From assembly GCF_016925635.1 (NCBI RefSeq), contig NZ_CP070490.1, forward strand, positions 4,470,001 through 4,534,000: a stretch of 64,000 bases of DNA, given 5' to 3'. The position numbers and the translations under genes are program-made. Positions 17,131 to 27,566 of this stretch are shown piece by piece; the stretch's first letter is position 1; each line of letters starts with the position of its first letter. The stretch comes from Lysinibacillus fusiformis. Its GTDB lineage: Bacteria; Bacillota; Bacilli; Bacillales_A; Planococcaceae. Below the pieces are notes generated by a model. It saw only the letters and a program-made list of their open reading frames with translations. It was not told where the DNA came from and did no database searches.

Positions 17131-18282
17131 ATGAACAATCAACGATGGCTTTCTCAGAATTTCTTTACATTTTTCATCACTTGGGGCATTTTCTTACCCT
17201 ACTGGACAGGTTGGCTGGTGGATGCGAAACATCTAACCGTTTCGCAGGCAAGTGTGGTGATGGGCTGTGGGCTCCTAGCTCGTGCCACATCCAATCTTTT
17301 CTTCTTTCCAGCACTTGCAAAATATGTACACAATAAACGACTCATTACGATTTTAGCAATAGGCTCGCTACTAACAGCCTTCCTCTATATTCCAAGCACT
17401 GGCTTTACAGCATTATTAATCGTGACTATTTTATTTAGTATTTTTTATCCAGCACTATTACCTGCTGTGGAAAGTAGTGCAGCAACACTTGTTCAGCATG
17501 GCAATATTCATTATGGCAAAAGCCGCTCCTATGGTTCATTTGGCTTTGTCATTGCCGTTTTAATTATTAGTATGCTGACAGGCGTTTTTGGTAAGAACAT
17601 CATCTTTTGGAGCATGATTATTGGGTTGATTGGCATGTTGCTTATGCAGCAATTAGCGACACCAAAGGAATTACTCGTGGTGCCGACCAAAGAACAACGG
17701 GCAAAATCTTTGTCGATGAAGACATTATGGCATATCAAAGGCTTCCCGATTGTTTTATTCATCGTTATCTTGCTACAGGGTGCACATGCTTCCTATTATA
17801 GCTATGGTTATATTTATTTAGAAGATTTACAGGTTGATCCATTCTATATGGGGATGATTATTAATATCGCAGTTATTTGCGAAATTTTATACTTTATGAA
17901 GGCTGATACGTTATTGACGAAATGGCGCTCATCTTCCTTATTACTCTTAGCAGCGAGCGGCTCTTCCCTACGCTGGTTACTCATCTTTATGTTCCCGAAT
18001 GTCTGGGTATTTATCGCTTCCCAAACCTTGCATGCATTATCCTTTGCATTAGCGCATTTTGCCTTTATTCGCTACTTAACAAAAGCGCTACCAAAGGAAC
18101 AAATCCCTAATGCACAGGGTTTATACTCTGCATTAGCTATGGGCTTAAGTACTGCCATCCTTACGTTTCTAGGTGGTTATTTGTACGAAATATCGCTAGG
18201 TCTATCCTTCGCAGCCATGCTTATTTGCACAGTACCAGCCATCGCTATTTTGCTCATGACACGCAAAAAATATCAATATTAA
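17131..18282 (+). CDS. MFS transporter, HcaT/LacY-like
   Basis: Inner-membrane transporter of 383 aa with about twelve hydrophobic segments, matching the MFS_1_like/3-phenylpropionate (HcaT) group: N-terminal FFTFFITWGIFLPYWTGWL, a YGKSRSYGSFGF loop, and ALPKEQIPNAQGLYSALAMGLS in the C-terminal half. Likely a proton symporter for a small organic molecule; substrate unknown. GGAGG lies about 14 bases before the ATG. It is divergent from the Crp-type regulator and ends in a shared convergent terminator. Confidence 0.85.
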   Translation: MNNQRWLSQNFFTFFITWGIFLPYWTGWLVDAKHLTVSQASVVMGCGLLARATSNLFFFPALAKYVHNKRLITILAIGSLLTAFLYIPSTGFTALLIVTILFSIFYPALLPAVESSAATLVQHGNIHYGKSRSYGSFGFVIAVLIISMLTGVFGKNIIFWSMIIGLIGMLLMQQLATPKELLVVPTKEQRAKSLSMKTLWHIKGFPIVLFIVILLQGAHASYYSYGYIYLEDLQVDPFYMGMIINIAVICEILYFMKADTLLTKWRSSSLLLLAASGSSLRWLLIFMFPNVWVFIASQTLHALSFALAHFAFIRYLTKALPKEQIPNAQGLYSALAMGLSTAILTFLGGYLYEISLGLSFAAMLICTVPAIAILLMTRKKYQY

Positions 18283-18286
18283 ACAA

Positions 18287-18316
18287 AAAGCAGGTGAGAA
18301 TTTCTTCACCTGCTTT
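18287..18316. terminator. Bidirectional terminator
   Basis: AAAGCAGGTGA pairs perfectly with TCACCTGCTTT around an 8-base loop, between the convergent MFS and oxalate decarboxylase genes. Confidence 0.85.
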
Positions 18317-18318
18317 CG

Positions 18319-19503
18319 TTATTTTGGATAATAGGAAAAGCCAGGATATTTCACTACCGGCCATTTTTCTTTTCTGAGAGCCTCTAGTAGCTCCGGACCG
18401 ACCTGCAAATTACTTTGCACCAATTCTGTCGGAGTTAAGGCCATCCATTGATTTAAGGACACATCCTGGAACCGATCACTTTTAAACATTTCTAAAAACC
18501 ATAATGGCTCTGTGCCCGTATTTTCAATATAGTGTCCCGTGGCAAACGGCACATAGCCAACATCGCCCGCCCGATAATCAAATGTTCGAGCTGTTCCATC
18601 CCCTGTAAATACTGTCATACGTCCTTTTCCTTGCAGATAATATTGCCACTCATCGTTGTTCGGATGCCAATGCAACTCCCGCATCGCACCAGGCTCAATT
18701 TCCACCAGTGCAGCCGCGATATTTTTAGAAATAGGGAAATTAGTCGAATCGACAATGCGCACACTGCCTCCTGGTGTTTTTAATGGCGGCTGTGCCAACA
18801 GGCGATGTTTAAAGGTTTGAGGAACCTGCCCGTAAGGAGACTGCACTTTCTGCGAATCGATTGGTCCCGGGACCCGATCCTGATAAATATACACTTGTTC
18901 ACTCGGAATGTGATCAAAAGCGCTGATGGGAACCCCAAAATTTGCTGATAACACCTCTTTCGGCGTATGAGCAAACCAATCCGAGATTGACAGTGTATTC
19001 AGATCAGAGAAATGCCCATCATCAAATACTAATAAAAATTCACAGCCATCCTCTAGCCCTTGAATGGAATGTGGGATGCCGGGTGGAAAATACCATAAAT
19101 CGCCTGGCCCCACATCCGCTATAAAGTTACAACCATTCTGATCGACTGCTGTAATACGAGCATGACCAAGCAGCATATAAGACCACTCCGCCTGCTGATG
19201 CCAGTGCAGTTCACGCACGCCCCCCGGTGTCAAACTCATATTCACACCCGCCAACGTCGTAGCAATCGGCAATTCACGAACCGTAATTTCCCGTGACCAC
19301 CCACCTTGATTTAAGGTCATATGCGTGTCTGAAAACGAGAATCGCAGATTTGGAATCAAACCTGCATCGGTCGTTGGTGGCACCAGCATATCAGGATTTT
19401 CTAAATCCCTCATAATATCCCGCGGCCCCTTATCCACCCCTCCAGCCCCATCACCTCGCATAGGCTGAGGCACCTGAAAATAACCCGGTGGTAAATTCTC
19501 CAA
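18319..19503 (-). CDS. Bicupin oxalate decarboxylase (OxdC/OxdD-like)
   Basis: 394-aa bicupin predicted to convert oxalate to formate and CO2 with manganese. Both metal sites are intact: [10 protein letters not shown] with GIPHS in the first cupin and [11 protein letters not shown] with TGHYIEN in the second, and the second-domain glutamate in FLEMFK is conserved. The N-terminal catalytic lid, SENS in B. subtilis OxdC (residues 161-164), reads SDLN here, so the key lid glutamate is aspartate. Known lid mutants shift activity toward oxalate oxidase, so the real activity should not be assumed. No signal peptide. Confidence 0.9.
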   Translation of the reverse strand: MENLPPGYFQVPQPMRGDGAGGVDKGPRDIMRDLENPDMLVPPTTDAGLIPNLRFSFSDTHMTLNQGGWSREITVRELPIATTLAGVNMSLTPGGVRELHWHQQAEWSYMLLGHARITAVDQNGCNFIADVGPGDLWYFPPGIPHSIQGLEDGCEFLLVFDDGHFSDLNTLSISDWFAHTPKEVLSANFGVPISAFDHIPSEQVYIYQDRVPGPIDSQKVQSPYGQVPQTFKHRLLAQPPLKTPGGSVRIVDSTNFPISKNIAAALVEIEPGAMRELHWHPNNDEWQYYLQGKGRMTVFTGDGTARTFDYRAGDVGYVPFATGHYIENTGTEPLWFLEMFKSDRFQDVSLNQWMALTPTELVQSNLQVGPELLEALRKEKWPVVKYPGFSYYPK

Positions 19504-19659
19504 TCCTTCACCTCTTTATGTTCGAAATCGAAATAAAATACTTTCATCCTTCTAAAATGTATGGATGCAATGCTCGGATTATTCACTTTCTTTTCTGTTG
19601 GTGAGATAAGTGACTGAGCGTGGATACTTGATTAAGAGAGGGCTTGCTATGCTATGTTG

Positions 19660-20316
19660 ATCACTTCTCACTGAATTTGGAGCGGGGGCCTCATTTTTTG
19701 ATCACTTTTCAATCACTTTGGAGCGGGTTTCTCACTTTTTGGATCACTTTTCAATCACTTTAGAGCGGGTTTCTTACTTTTTTGATCGCTTCTCACTTTC
19801 TTTGGAGCGGGGGCCTCATTTTTTGATCACTTTTCAATCACTTTGGAGCGGTGCCTCACTTTCATGATCACCTCTCACTCTCTTTAGAACGGGGGCCTCA
19901 CTTTCATGATCATCTCTCAACCACTTTAGAGCGGGATCCTCTCTTTTTGGATCACTTCTCACTCACTTTGGAGCGAGGGCCTCATCTTTAGGATCACTTT
20001 TCAATCACTTTGGAGCGGATTCCTCTCTTTTTGGATCACCTCTTACTCACTTTGGAGCGGTTTTCTTACTTTTTTGATCACTTCTCACTGAATTTGGAGC
20101 AGTGGCCTCGCTTTTTGGATCATCTCTCACTCTCTTTAGAACGAGTCCCTCACTTGCATGATCACCTCTTCCTTACTTTGGAGCGGAATCCTCACTTTCA
20201 TGATCACCTCTCACTCTCTTTAGAACGGGGGCTTGAATTCCATGATCACTTCTCACCTTATTTAGAGCGACCTCCTCACTTCCACGTTTCCCTAACTTTG
20301 GAACAAGTCCTTACTT
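19660..20316. repeat. Second tandem array, fifteen units of 41-42 bp plus a partial
   Basis: Fifteen head-to-tail units run from 19660 to 20286 (twelve of 42 bp, three of 41 bp), with a decayed sixteenth running into the stop codon of the MocR gene. A typical unit is ATCACTTCTCACT, three variable bases, TTTGGAGCGGGG, CCTCACTTTTTGG. Units are more diverged than in the 5759-6388 array, but the CACTTTGGAGCGG core matches that array's CACTTAGGAGCGG. No spacers; not CRISPR. Confidence 0.93.
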
Positions 20317-21753
20317 GCTCTTTCGTACCATAGCCGCAACCACACATTCATGCAGGATTCGTAAGCCTTCTTGTAATTCTTCAAAGGTTGCATAGGCATA
20401 GGATAGCCGAATATGGTGGTGATTGTGTGGATCGTAAATATAGCCTGGATTGATTAATACTTGTTGATGCAACAGCTTCATAAAGAGGTCTTTATCTACA
20501 AGCGGTTCGTGAAACTTGAGCCAAATATAAAAGCCTCCCTTTGGTTTATTCCAATTCGCCATGTCTTTAAATTTTTCCTGTAAAAGCTGTTCCGTAAAAT
20601 CGGCTCGCTCCTGTAATTGTTGTCGTAATCCAGCGAGATGCTTTTCATATTTTCCTGACTGCAACCAATGGAGGACAATTTCTTGTGAAATGGCACTTGA
20701 GCCATAGTCTGTTTGCATTTTTATATCGGCTAATCGTTCGATGACAGTGGTTGGACCAATGAGCCAGCCAATGCGTAGCCCAGGGCTTAAGGTTTTGGAG
20801 ACGCTACCAATATAAAGGACTTGCCCACTACTATCCATTGCTTTAATCGGAGGGGATGTCTCTTCAAAAAGCAATTCATGGTAGACATCATCCTCTATAA
20901 TCGGAATGCGTGATGCCTGACATGCTTCGTATAGCTGTTCTTTTTCTCGTGTTGTCCACACATGCCCTGTTGGATTATGTAAAGTAGGAATTGCATAAAA
21001 CACGGCTTGTTTTTTTCGTTTCCTTTGGGACAATGTACTGGCAAGCTGGTCATCACGCTGAATGCTAATCATTTGCATGCCGACGGACTGAAATGGATGA
21101 ACAGAATTTAAATAGGAAGTTGGCTCCTGAAACACAATGGACCCTTGCTCTAATAAGCCAACAGCAATCAACTGTAGTGCCTGAAGAGCACCTGAAACAA
21201 TACAGACGTTTTGAGGCTCGGCAGTAATACCCCTTTTTTGGACATATTCACAAATTGCTGCACGAAGCTGGTCATTTCCCTGTGGTGAAGAGTAGCCTAA
21301 TGCTTTGGGATGAAAGGATAGCTCTCGAAGTGATGCTTCTATTTCCTCGGTGGGCAACAAGCTAGGTGCTAGCTCTCCCGTTCCTAAACGAATTACATCA
21401 TCACGCTGTTCGTATTCATTAATTAATTGGATGGTGTGATAATTTGGTTTATGGATGCTTGTCTCAATATAAGTTTGCCAATTCGGCTGTGTTTGTTGGA
21501 TTAATGCATGCCAAGAATGGTGTGTAACGTAAACCCCAGAGCCTACTTTTGCTTCAAGGATGCCCATTGCTTTTAATTCCTCCAAAGCCTGTTGAACAGT
21601 GCTACGGTTCACATCGAACTGGATGGCCAGCTGTCTTTGGGTGGGCAGTTTTGTCCCTGCTACCCAGTCTCCTCGTTCCACTTGGGCTGTTATCCACTGT
21701 ACAATCTGCTGCTGTAATGTAGTGTCAATTTGTCTATTCGGTTGCCAGCTCAT
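20311..21753 (-). CDS. MocR-type GntR regulator with aminotransferase-like domain
   Basis: 480-aa PLP-dependent transcriptional regulator. The N-terminus (about 1-75) is a GntR winged helix (GTKLPTQRQLAIQFDVNRSTVQQAL); the remainder is a fold-type I aminotransferase domain with the PLP-binding lysine in GSVSKTLSPGLRIGW. MocR proteins sense PLP or an amino compound and often control a divergent gene, here the LysE-type exporter, about 110 bases away. The last codons run into the decayed end of the tandem array, so the C-terminus may have been altered by the repeat. Confidence 0.9.
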   Translation of the reverse strand: MSWQPNRQIDTTLQQQIVQWITAQVERGDWVAGTKLPTQRQLAIQFDVNRSTVQQALEELKAMGILEAKVGSGVYVTHHSWHALIQQTQPNWQTYIETSIHKPNYHTIQLINEYEQRDDVIRLGTGELAPSLLPTEEIEASLRELSFHPKALGYSSPQGNDQLRAAICEYVQKRGITAEPQNVCIVSGALQALQLIAVGLLEQGSIVFQEPTSYLNSVHPFQSVGMQMISIQRDDQLASTLSQRKRKKQAVFYAIPTLHNPTGHVWTTREKEQLYEACQASRIPIIEDDVYHELLFEETSPPIKAMDSSGQVLYIGSVSKTLSPGLRIGWLIGPTTVIERLADIKMQTDYGSSAISQEIVLHWLQSGKYEKHLAGLRQQLQERADFTEQLLQEKFKDMANWNKPKGGFYIWLKFHEPLVDKDLFMKLLHQQVLINPGYIYDPHNHHHIRLSYAYATFEELQEGLRILHECVVAAMVRKSK

Positions 21754-21860
21754 GATCCCTCTCCTTCCATCCTATAAAATTGGGTGGATAAAAAACCATC
21801 CAATTGGTCGTTTTCTTTTAGTTATATCATATCTAAAATGAGTAGTGAAAGGAGGAATGA

Positions 21861-22466
21861 TTGTTGGAAGCTTTTCTGCATGGTATCATTTTAGCATTCG
21901 GACTCATATTGCCATTAGGCGTTCAAAATGTTTTTGTTTTTTCGCAAGGTGCTACACAACCAAATTTATTACGCGCTTTGCCAGCAAGTGTGACAGCTGC
22001 GATCTGTGATACAATGCTCATTCTGCTTGCGGTATTCGGTCTATCACTAATTGTCCTACAATTTGAGTGGCTGCGTATCACTTTAATGACTATTGGTATC
22101 GTTTTTTTACTTTATATGGGCTATACCATTTGGCGTTCGAATCCAGCAACCACTGAAAATAGGGAAGCATTGCCCATAAAAAAACAAATTCTCTTCGCAC
22201 TTTCGGTGTCACTTCTCAATCCACATGCTATTTTAGATACAATCGGCGTCATTGGTACAAGCGCATTAAAATATAATGGTACTGAGCAAATGATGTTCAC
22301 TGTTGCTTGTGTGTTCATTTCTTGGCTATGGTTTTTCGGTCTGACATTGACAGGCGCCTCATTCAAAAAACTCGATAGCTCTGGAAAGCTGATGCGTATT
22401 TTTAATAAATGCTCTGCCATCTTTATTTGGGCAACAGCATGTTACCTCGCAAGTGGCTTATTGTAG
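21861..22466 (+). CDS. LysE-family amino acid exporter
   Basis: 201-aa inner-membrane exporter of the LysE/RhtB superfamily. It has about six hydrophobic segments and the family start HGIILAFGLILPLGVQNVFVFSQGA, plus LLNPHAILDTIGVIG. Start is a TTG (21861, or the adjacent TTG at 21864) preceded by AAAGGAGG; the nearby ATG at 21857 is out of frame. Likely exports a basic amino acid or homologue and is likely regulated by the divergent MocR protein. Confidence 0.88.
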   Translation: MLEAFLHGIILAFGLILPLGVQNVFVFSQGATQPNLLRALPASVTAAICDTMLILLAVFGLSLIVLQFEWLRITLMTIGIVFLLYMGYTIWRSNPATTENREALPIKKQILFALSVSLLNPHAILDTIGVIGTSALKYNGTEQMMFTVACVFISWLWFFGLTLTGASFKKLDSSGKLMRIFNKCSAIFIWATACYLASGLL

Positions 22467-22476
22467 CATACATAGA

Positions 22477-22505
22477 AAATGCTCAGGAGGAACCCCTGAG
22501 CATTT
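22477..22505. terminator. Bidirectional terminator between lysE-like gene and ileS2
   Basis: AAATGCTCAGG pairs perfectly with CCTGAGCATTT, followed by CTTTT on the plus strand; convergent genes end on both sides. Confidence 0.88.
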
Positions 22506-22508
22506 CTT

Positions 22509-25500
22509 TTATAGAGTGACAAACAAAGTGAGTTTTTCATTAAATAATGCCGTCTCAATGGATTTCGCATGAGGCCATTCCTCGCCATAATGAATAGCTT
22601 TGACTAATACATTGGCTTGTAATAAAGATTCATGCTGTTGAATGATGGAAAGCACCTCTGCACTACCATTAAAAGCAATCGTTACATATTGCTCCACTGG
22701 TAGCTGCCATTTTTTTCGTGCATCTTGTATTGTACGAATCAATTCTCGCATTTGCCCTTCTTGTAGCAAGCTCTCTGTGAGTTGAACATTCATCAAGACA
22801 CGGCATGTGCTATCCTCCGCTAAAATATAGTGATCCTTCACGATTGATTCAGCTATCACATGTTCTGTTACTAATGTTAGCTGTTGACCTTCCATCATGA
22901 TATCCACTGTTCCTTGTTGTTGTAGCTTTTGTTTCTCATCATCCGCTAATGTCAACACATATTCTTTTACTTGATTAACCTTTGGACCAAATGCCGCTCC
23001 AGCCGTTTTAAAATTCAGCTTGTAATACACGCTTTCATAAGCCGAAAAATCATATGTCCATCTACAAACTTTGATGTTTAACTCATCCTGAATGAGTTCG
23101 CAATAGACTTGATAATCTGCCGGTTCACCTCCAATGGCAACAATGAGCTCACTTAAAGGCTGTTTAACCTTGATTCCCTGACTATTACGAATGCTACGTC
23201 CAAGTTCCACAACTGTTAAAACCGTTGCCATTTCTTGTTCAAGCTTCATATCCACTAGTTGATCGTTGAATGTTGGATATTTCTCAAGATGAACACTTTT
23301 CCCACATAATTGACAGTAGATATCCTCTGCTATAAACGGTGTAAACGGAGCTACTAATTGACAAATGGATGTAAGCACCTCATAAAGTGTGCTAAATGCA
23401 CCGCGTTTATCTGCTGTCATTCCATTTGCCCAAAATCTAGCGCGTGACCGACGAATATACCAATTGCTTAACTCCTCTACCAATTGACCAATTTCCCGTG
23501 TAGCCTGTGTAAATTGATAATCATCCATGGATGTTGTGACAAGCTGGATAGTATGATGTAAGCGAGACAATATCCAACGATCTAGTTGTGAGCGTGTACC
23601 TGTATTTGTAGCATCATACGTAAAGCCATCGATTTGGGCATACATTTCATAAAATTTAAACGTATTGTCGAGTGTATCCACTAGTTTAGATTTCGCATCT
23701 AGGACAATTTTCTTAGAAAAACGCTTTGGATTCCATGGGGAGCTATCAACTAAAAATGCCCAGCGTAAAGCATCTGCTCCATACTGCTCAATTAACTCAA
23801 CAGGCTCTAACGCATTGCCTTTACTTTTGGACATCTTCTGTCCATGCTCATCCAGTACATGCCCTAACGATAGCACATTTTTATAAGGTGGTTTTCCTGT
23901 AAATAAGGTCGAAACCGCTAATAAGCTATAGAAAAAGCCTCGCGTTTGGTCGATTCCCTCAATAACAACATCTGCTGGAAACTGATGATGAAAAGTCGCT
24001 CCATCCTCAAAAGGATAATGCTGTTGGGCAAATGGCATCGAGCCACTGTCAAACCAAACATCGATAACTTCAGGCGTACGTTTCATGTCGCCTCGACAGA
24101 CAGGACAGGTACAGACAATGTCATCAATAAATGGTTTATGGAGCTCTAATTGCTCATCGACAGTCCCTTTGGCTAATTGTTTTAGTGCTGCAATACTGTT
24201 AGGTGCCTCCTCATGAGTGCAGTCCTGACAAATCCATACATTGAGCGGTGTCCCCCAATAGCGATTACGACTAATATTCCAATCCACTAAGTTTTCTAAG
24301 AAGTTGCCAAAGCGACCATCCTTGATATGGCTAGGATACCATGTCACCTGTTGATTATTTTGTAAAAGCTGCTCTTTTAATGCAGACATTTTGATAAACC
24401 AGCTATCTGTTGCGTAGTACAGCAATGGGGAATCACAGCGCCAGCAATGCGGGTAGCTGTGCTCATATTTTTCTTTAGCAAATAAAAGCTCATTTGCTGC
24501 AAGCATCTTAATGATATCGACATCACAGTCTTTCACAAATCTTCCGACAAGCTCAGGTACAGTTTCTGTATAACAGCCTTTAAGATCGACTACATTGACA
24601 AAGGACAAATCATTTTGTTGGACCGTTTTATAATCGTCTTCTCCATAAGCCGGCGCTATGTGTACGATCCCTGTTCCATTATGCTCTGTCACATAATCCG
24701 CCATGACAACAACATGACCTTTATCGACGGTTATATAGGAAAATGGCGGTAAATAGGAAACACCCGCAAAATCCTGCCCGTCATGCTCACTTAATATTTC
24801 CACAGGCTCTGAAAAAACCTTTGATACTAACGATTTGGCGAGGATATATATGTTATTTGCATGCCTTACACGTACATATCGAAGAGCAGGATTCATAGCC
24901 AAAGCTACATTGGCTGGTAACGTCCAAGGTGTCGTTGTCCAGCCTAAGAAATATTCGTCTCGATCCTCAAGCTTAAACATTGCAGTAACGGATAAATCCT
25001 TGACATCCTTATAGCCCTGTGCCACCTCATGAGAGCTTAAGGATGTTTGACAGCTAGGGCAATAAGGTGAAACGCGATGCCCTTTGTATAAAAGTTTTTC
25101 CTTGTGAACATGGCTTAAAATATGCCATACAGATTCGATATAGTCATTACTTAATGTTAGGTAAGGATCATCCATATCGAGCCAGTAGCCAAGCTGCTCT
25201 GTAAAGGTACGCCATTTTTGCTCATAGGTAAAAACGCTCTTTTTACATGCCTGAATAAAGCGCTCTACCCCGTAGTTTTCAATCTCCTGCTTTCCAGATA
25301 TGCCTAATGTCTTTTCTACCCCTAATTCCACAGGCAAACCATGTGTATCCCAGCCTGCTTTTCGTTCAACCAAATAGCCTTGCATCGTTTTATAACGTGC
25401 CACGACATCTTTTATGGTTCTACCAAATGCATGGCCAACATGTGGTAAACCATTCGCTGTTGGTGGTCCCTCATAAAACACAAAGGGCTGCTGTCCAGCA

Positions 25501-25601
25501 CGATTGCTAACGGATTTAGTGAAGGTCCCTTCTTGCGCCCACAATGCATGAATCCTTGTTTCTCGTTCAACCGTTGTTTCTTTCTTTTGTTCTTTCTGCA
25601 T
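22509..25601 (-). CDS. ileS: Isoleucyl-tRNA synthetase, type 2
   Basis: Class I aminoacyl-tRNA synthetase charging tRNA-Ile, 1030 aa. It has the HIGH-type motif PHVGH near residue 55, the KMSKS motif in [14 protein letters not shown], and a CP1 editing domain with [16 protein letters not shown]. Length and sequence match the larger eukaryote-like IleRS type found as ileS2 in the Bacillus cereus group, not the roughly 920-aa B. subtilis type; this type is often insensitive to mupirocin. I start at the ATG at 25601, with AGGAGGAGC upstream; the open frame extends 41 codons further without support. Controlled by the T-box leader. Confidence 0.93.
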   Translation of the reverse strand: MQKEQKKETTVERETRIHALWAQEGTFTKSVSNRAGQQPFVFYEGPPTANGLPHVGHAFGRTIKDVVARYKTMQGYLVERKAGWDTHGLPVELGVEKTLGISGKQEIENYGVERFIQACKKSVFTYEQKWRTFTEQLGYWLDMDDPYLTLSNDYIESVWHILSHVHKEKLLYKGHRVSPYCPSCQTSLSSHEVAQGYKDVKDLSVTAMFKLEDRDEYFLGWTTTPWTLPANVALAMNPALRYVRVRHANNIYILAKSLVSKVFSEPVEILSEHDGQDFAGVSYLPPFSYITVDKGHVVVMADYVTEHNGTGIVHIAPAYGEDDYKTVQQNDLSFVNVVDLKGCYTETVPELVGRFVKDCDVDIIKMLAANELLFAKEKYEHSYPHCWRCDSPLLYYATDSWFIKMSALKEQLLQNNQQVTWYPSHIKDGRFGNFLENLVDWNISRNRYWGTPLNVWICQDCTHEEAPNSIAALKQLAKGTVDEQLELHKPFIDDIVCTCPVCRGDMKRTPEVIDVWFDSGSMPFAQQHYPFEDGATFHHQFPADVVIEGIDQTRGFFYSLLAVSTLFTGKPPYKNVLSLGHVLDEHGQKMSKSKGNALEPVELIEQYGADALRWAFLVDSSPWNPKRFSKKIVLDAKSKLVDTLDNTFKFYEMYAQIDGFTYDATNTGTRSQLDRWILSRLHHTIQLVTTSMDDYQFTQATREIGQLVEELSNWYIRRSRARFWANGMTADKRGAFSTLYEVLTSICQLVAPFTPFIAEDIYCQLCGKSVHLEKYPTFNDQLVDMKLEQEMATVLTVVELGRSIRNSQGIKVKQPLSELIVAIGGEPADYQVYCELIQDELNIKVCRWTYDFSAYESVYYKLNFKTAGAAFGPKVNQVKEYVLTLADDEKQKLQQQGTVDIMMEGQQLTLVTEHVIAESIVKDHYILAEDSTCRVLMNVQLTESLLQEGQMRELIRTIQDARKKWQLPVEQYVTIAFNGSAEVLSIIQQHESLLQANVLVKAIHYGEEWPHAKSIETALFNEKLTLFVTL

Positions 25602-25643
25602 ATTAGCTCCTCCTATACAAGCAAATTTGTATAAAAGGCATAC

Positions 25644-25895
25644 AAAAAACCCCGTCCCAAGGAAAAGGGACGGGGTTAACCGCGAATACCACCCTAATTC
25701 TATTGACACGATGGCCAATAGCACTCAGCAACGTACAATCATACGTGTTCTTTTTAACGGTAGACACCCGGATTAGCTTACTCGATTCAGCTAATCTTCT
25801 CAGAGAGGATTTTCATGTAACACCTGCACACCGACTTCCACCAAATGTCGGCTCTCTGTAGAACAAAATGAAACACTACTCTTTCTCATCAACGA
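25644..25895 (-). ncRNA. T-box leader of ileS
   Basis: tRNA-sensing leader. The T-box core reads GGGTGGTATTCGCGG (minus strand, around 25680-25694), followed by a strong terminator, AACCCCGTCCC with GGGACGGGGTT (25648-25677), and a T run. Upstream, the stem I region contains GAAAATCCTCTC, whose ATC is the likely isoleucine specifier. Uncharged tRNA-Ile would stabilise the antiterminator. The core is one base longer than the usual TGGNACCGCG. Confidence 0.9.
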
Positions 25896-25919
25896 ATTTG
25901 TATGCTTTTATTGTCCTTC

Positions 25920-25948
25920 ATCTTAGCAAATTACCAATTGTCTGTCAA
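25920..25948 (-). promoter_or_regulatory. Sigma-A promoter of the T-box/ileS unit
   Basis: On the minus strand a perfect -35 box TTGACA (25943-25948) is separated by 17 bases from TAAGAT (25920-25925). It lies just before the T-box stem I and right after the end of the upstream gene. Confidence 0.85.
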
Positions 25949-25960
25949 CAGTGGACAATC

Positions 25961-26803
25961 TTAAAAATTTTCGTTGAGACAAGTGGCAATGCTTTGATGG
26001 AGAACAGCATACCGTGGCTGATGAATGGTTTGAATCAAAAGGCTCTTTAGCAAAGTTTTACTATTGAATAGTACTATTCTGTATTGTTCTTCACTCAGCT
26101 GTTCCTTTAATACGGCTATAGTGAATGGCATTTGCTGCACTAGTTGGATGACTTCATTTTGATTCAGTCCCTGCTCCAGCATCGCGAATATTGGCACTAA
26201 TAGCCTTTCATCTTCATTATGGATAAAGACGTAATCTGGTTGTAAATAGATGGACCATAGTGCATGTAGCATATCGACATAGGCTGTTTTCATCGATTTA
26301 GGATTTTTCACGAGTTCATCGATAGCATCTGAAACATGTGCCACACTATGCGCCCATCCCTTGCCAGGCACATAGCCTCTTACATCCTTTTCAGATAATA
26401 CATAGGTTAGTACCTTCGTTTGACAGTCCTCTATATTAGCCTTGGATAAAAAATTATCTTGTAGATCCCTTGCTAAAATAAGCGCTACTAATAATGATGT
26501 AAAGGAGCGAGTAAAGACCCAATCCGATTCCTTTTCTCCAATTCCCTTAACTAATAAATGGTTTAAGCTGTAATCCCACAGCTCCGTTAAGCAACGATGA
26601 TCCAGCAAGTTTTTTTCTAAAATCCATTCATAAAAGCTGCTATAAATATAGGTATCCCGTAGCTCACTATCAATAGAACCGATGTGTGCTAGCATGGAAT
26701 GCACAAGCTGCTCTTGATTCTCTAGCTCCATTGTTGTTTGTCCCTTTTTCAATGCTATTAATCGATCCTTTAATTCTTCTTCCTTCAGTACATCTTGTAT
26801 CAA
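25961..26803 (-). CDS. DUF2785 family protein
   Basis: 280-aa soluble alpha-helical protein. The motif GKGWAHSVAHVSDAIDEL is characteristic of DUF2785, a family without assigned function. I prefer the TTG at 26803, preceded by AGGGGAG eight bases upstream, over an ATG at 26860 inside the previous gene. The gene follows a small membrane protein gene by 19 bases and probably forms an operon with it. Confidence 0.75.
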   Translation of the reverse strand: MIQDVLKEEELKDRLIALKKGQTTMELENQEQLVHSMLAHIGSIDSELRDTYIYSSFYEWILEKNLLDHRCLTELWDYSLNHLLVKGIGEKESDWVFTRSFTSLLVALILARDLQDNFLSKANIEDCQTKVLTYVLSEKDVRGYVPGKGWAHSVAHVSDAIDELVKNPKSMKTAYVDMLHALWSIYLQPDYVFIHNEDERLLVPIFAMLEQGLNQNEVIQLVQQMPFTIAVLKEQLSEEQYRIVLFNSKTLLKSLLIQTIHQPRYAVLHQSIATCLNENF

Positions 26804-26822
26804 CTGTTTGACTCCCCTTTGC

Positions 26823-27464
26823 TTATTTATTTTGATACTCACTTTTTCGGTATATCCCATCTAGCTTCCATCCCTCATTAAAACGGACATATGTAAATTC
26901 CTTTTGCCAATTATCTTGGTGTACAATCACCTTACTACGCCAAGGAAAGGTTGCCGCGTATACCTGACCACTGCGAACTTCAGCTATGTCATCAGCAACA
27001 TCTAGAAGTGTCGAAGGAGCAATCGTATTGTGTATCAAATAAAGCTGTCGATCTGAACTGTCCTCAAGCTCTAGCATTACCTGCTGATGAATCGCAATCA
27101 CTTGCTGATTTGCCTGATAAAGTGAATAAACGAGTGAGCTCCCAAATAACACCATCAATGTTGCCACAATCACAACATGCTTTTTCTTTAAGCCTATATA
27201 ACATGCCCACTTCTTTTCCTTGTTGTATAAATGGAGATAGATTGCTAGACTAATTGGCCATAAAAATAGTAACTGCCAAAAGAGGACAACCCAAAAAAGC
27301 GCACCATCCGATACAAAATAACGAATACCAAAGTAATTCAACAACCATAAAGGCATCGACCAACGCCAAGAGGACTCTTCCTGTGACATACTTTTTAAAT
27401 AAATCAGTAGAAGAGGTAAGCTTAGGAAAAAAGCTGTCGCATTATCTAATATAGCAAATAACAA
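26823..27464 (-). CDS. Hypothetical membrane protein
   Basis: 213 aa with about four hydrophobic segments in the first 125 residues (two near the start, one at FWVVLFWQLLFLWPISLAIYLHLY, one at VVIVATLMVLFGSSLVYSLY) and a soluble, probably extracellular C-terminal domain of about 85 residues. No family recognised. Upstream partner of the DUF2785 gene. Confidence 0.65.
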   Translation of the reverse strand: MLFAILDNATAFFLSLPLLLIYLKSMSQEESSWRWSMPLWLLNYFGIRYFVSDGALFWVVLFWQLLFLWPISLAIYLHLYNKEKKWACYIGLKKKHVVIVATLMVLFGSSLVYSLYQANQQVIAIHQQVMLELEDSSDRQLYLIHNTIAPSTLLDVADDIAEVRSGQVYAATFPWRSKVIVHQDNWQKEFTYVRFNEGWKLDGIYRKSEYQNK

Positions 27465-27566
27465 TTCAACACCTCTATTTTAGAAAAATATTACAACTAT
27501 TGTATATGAATCCAACTTTAAAGAAAAGGCTAGACATTCTATAATCATTGAATGTCTAGCTTCTTT

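Noticed and set aside
25602-25724. N-terminal extension of IleRS
   Set aside because: The extra 41 codons cover the T-box terminator; the ATG at 25601 has a strong binding site.
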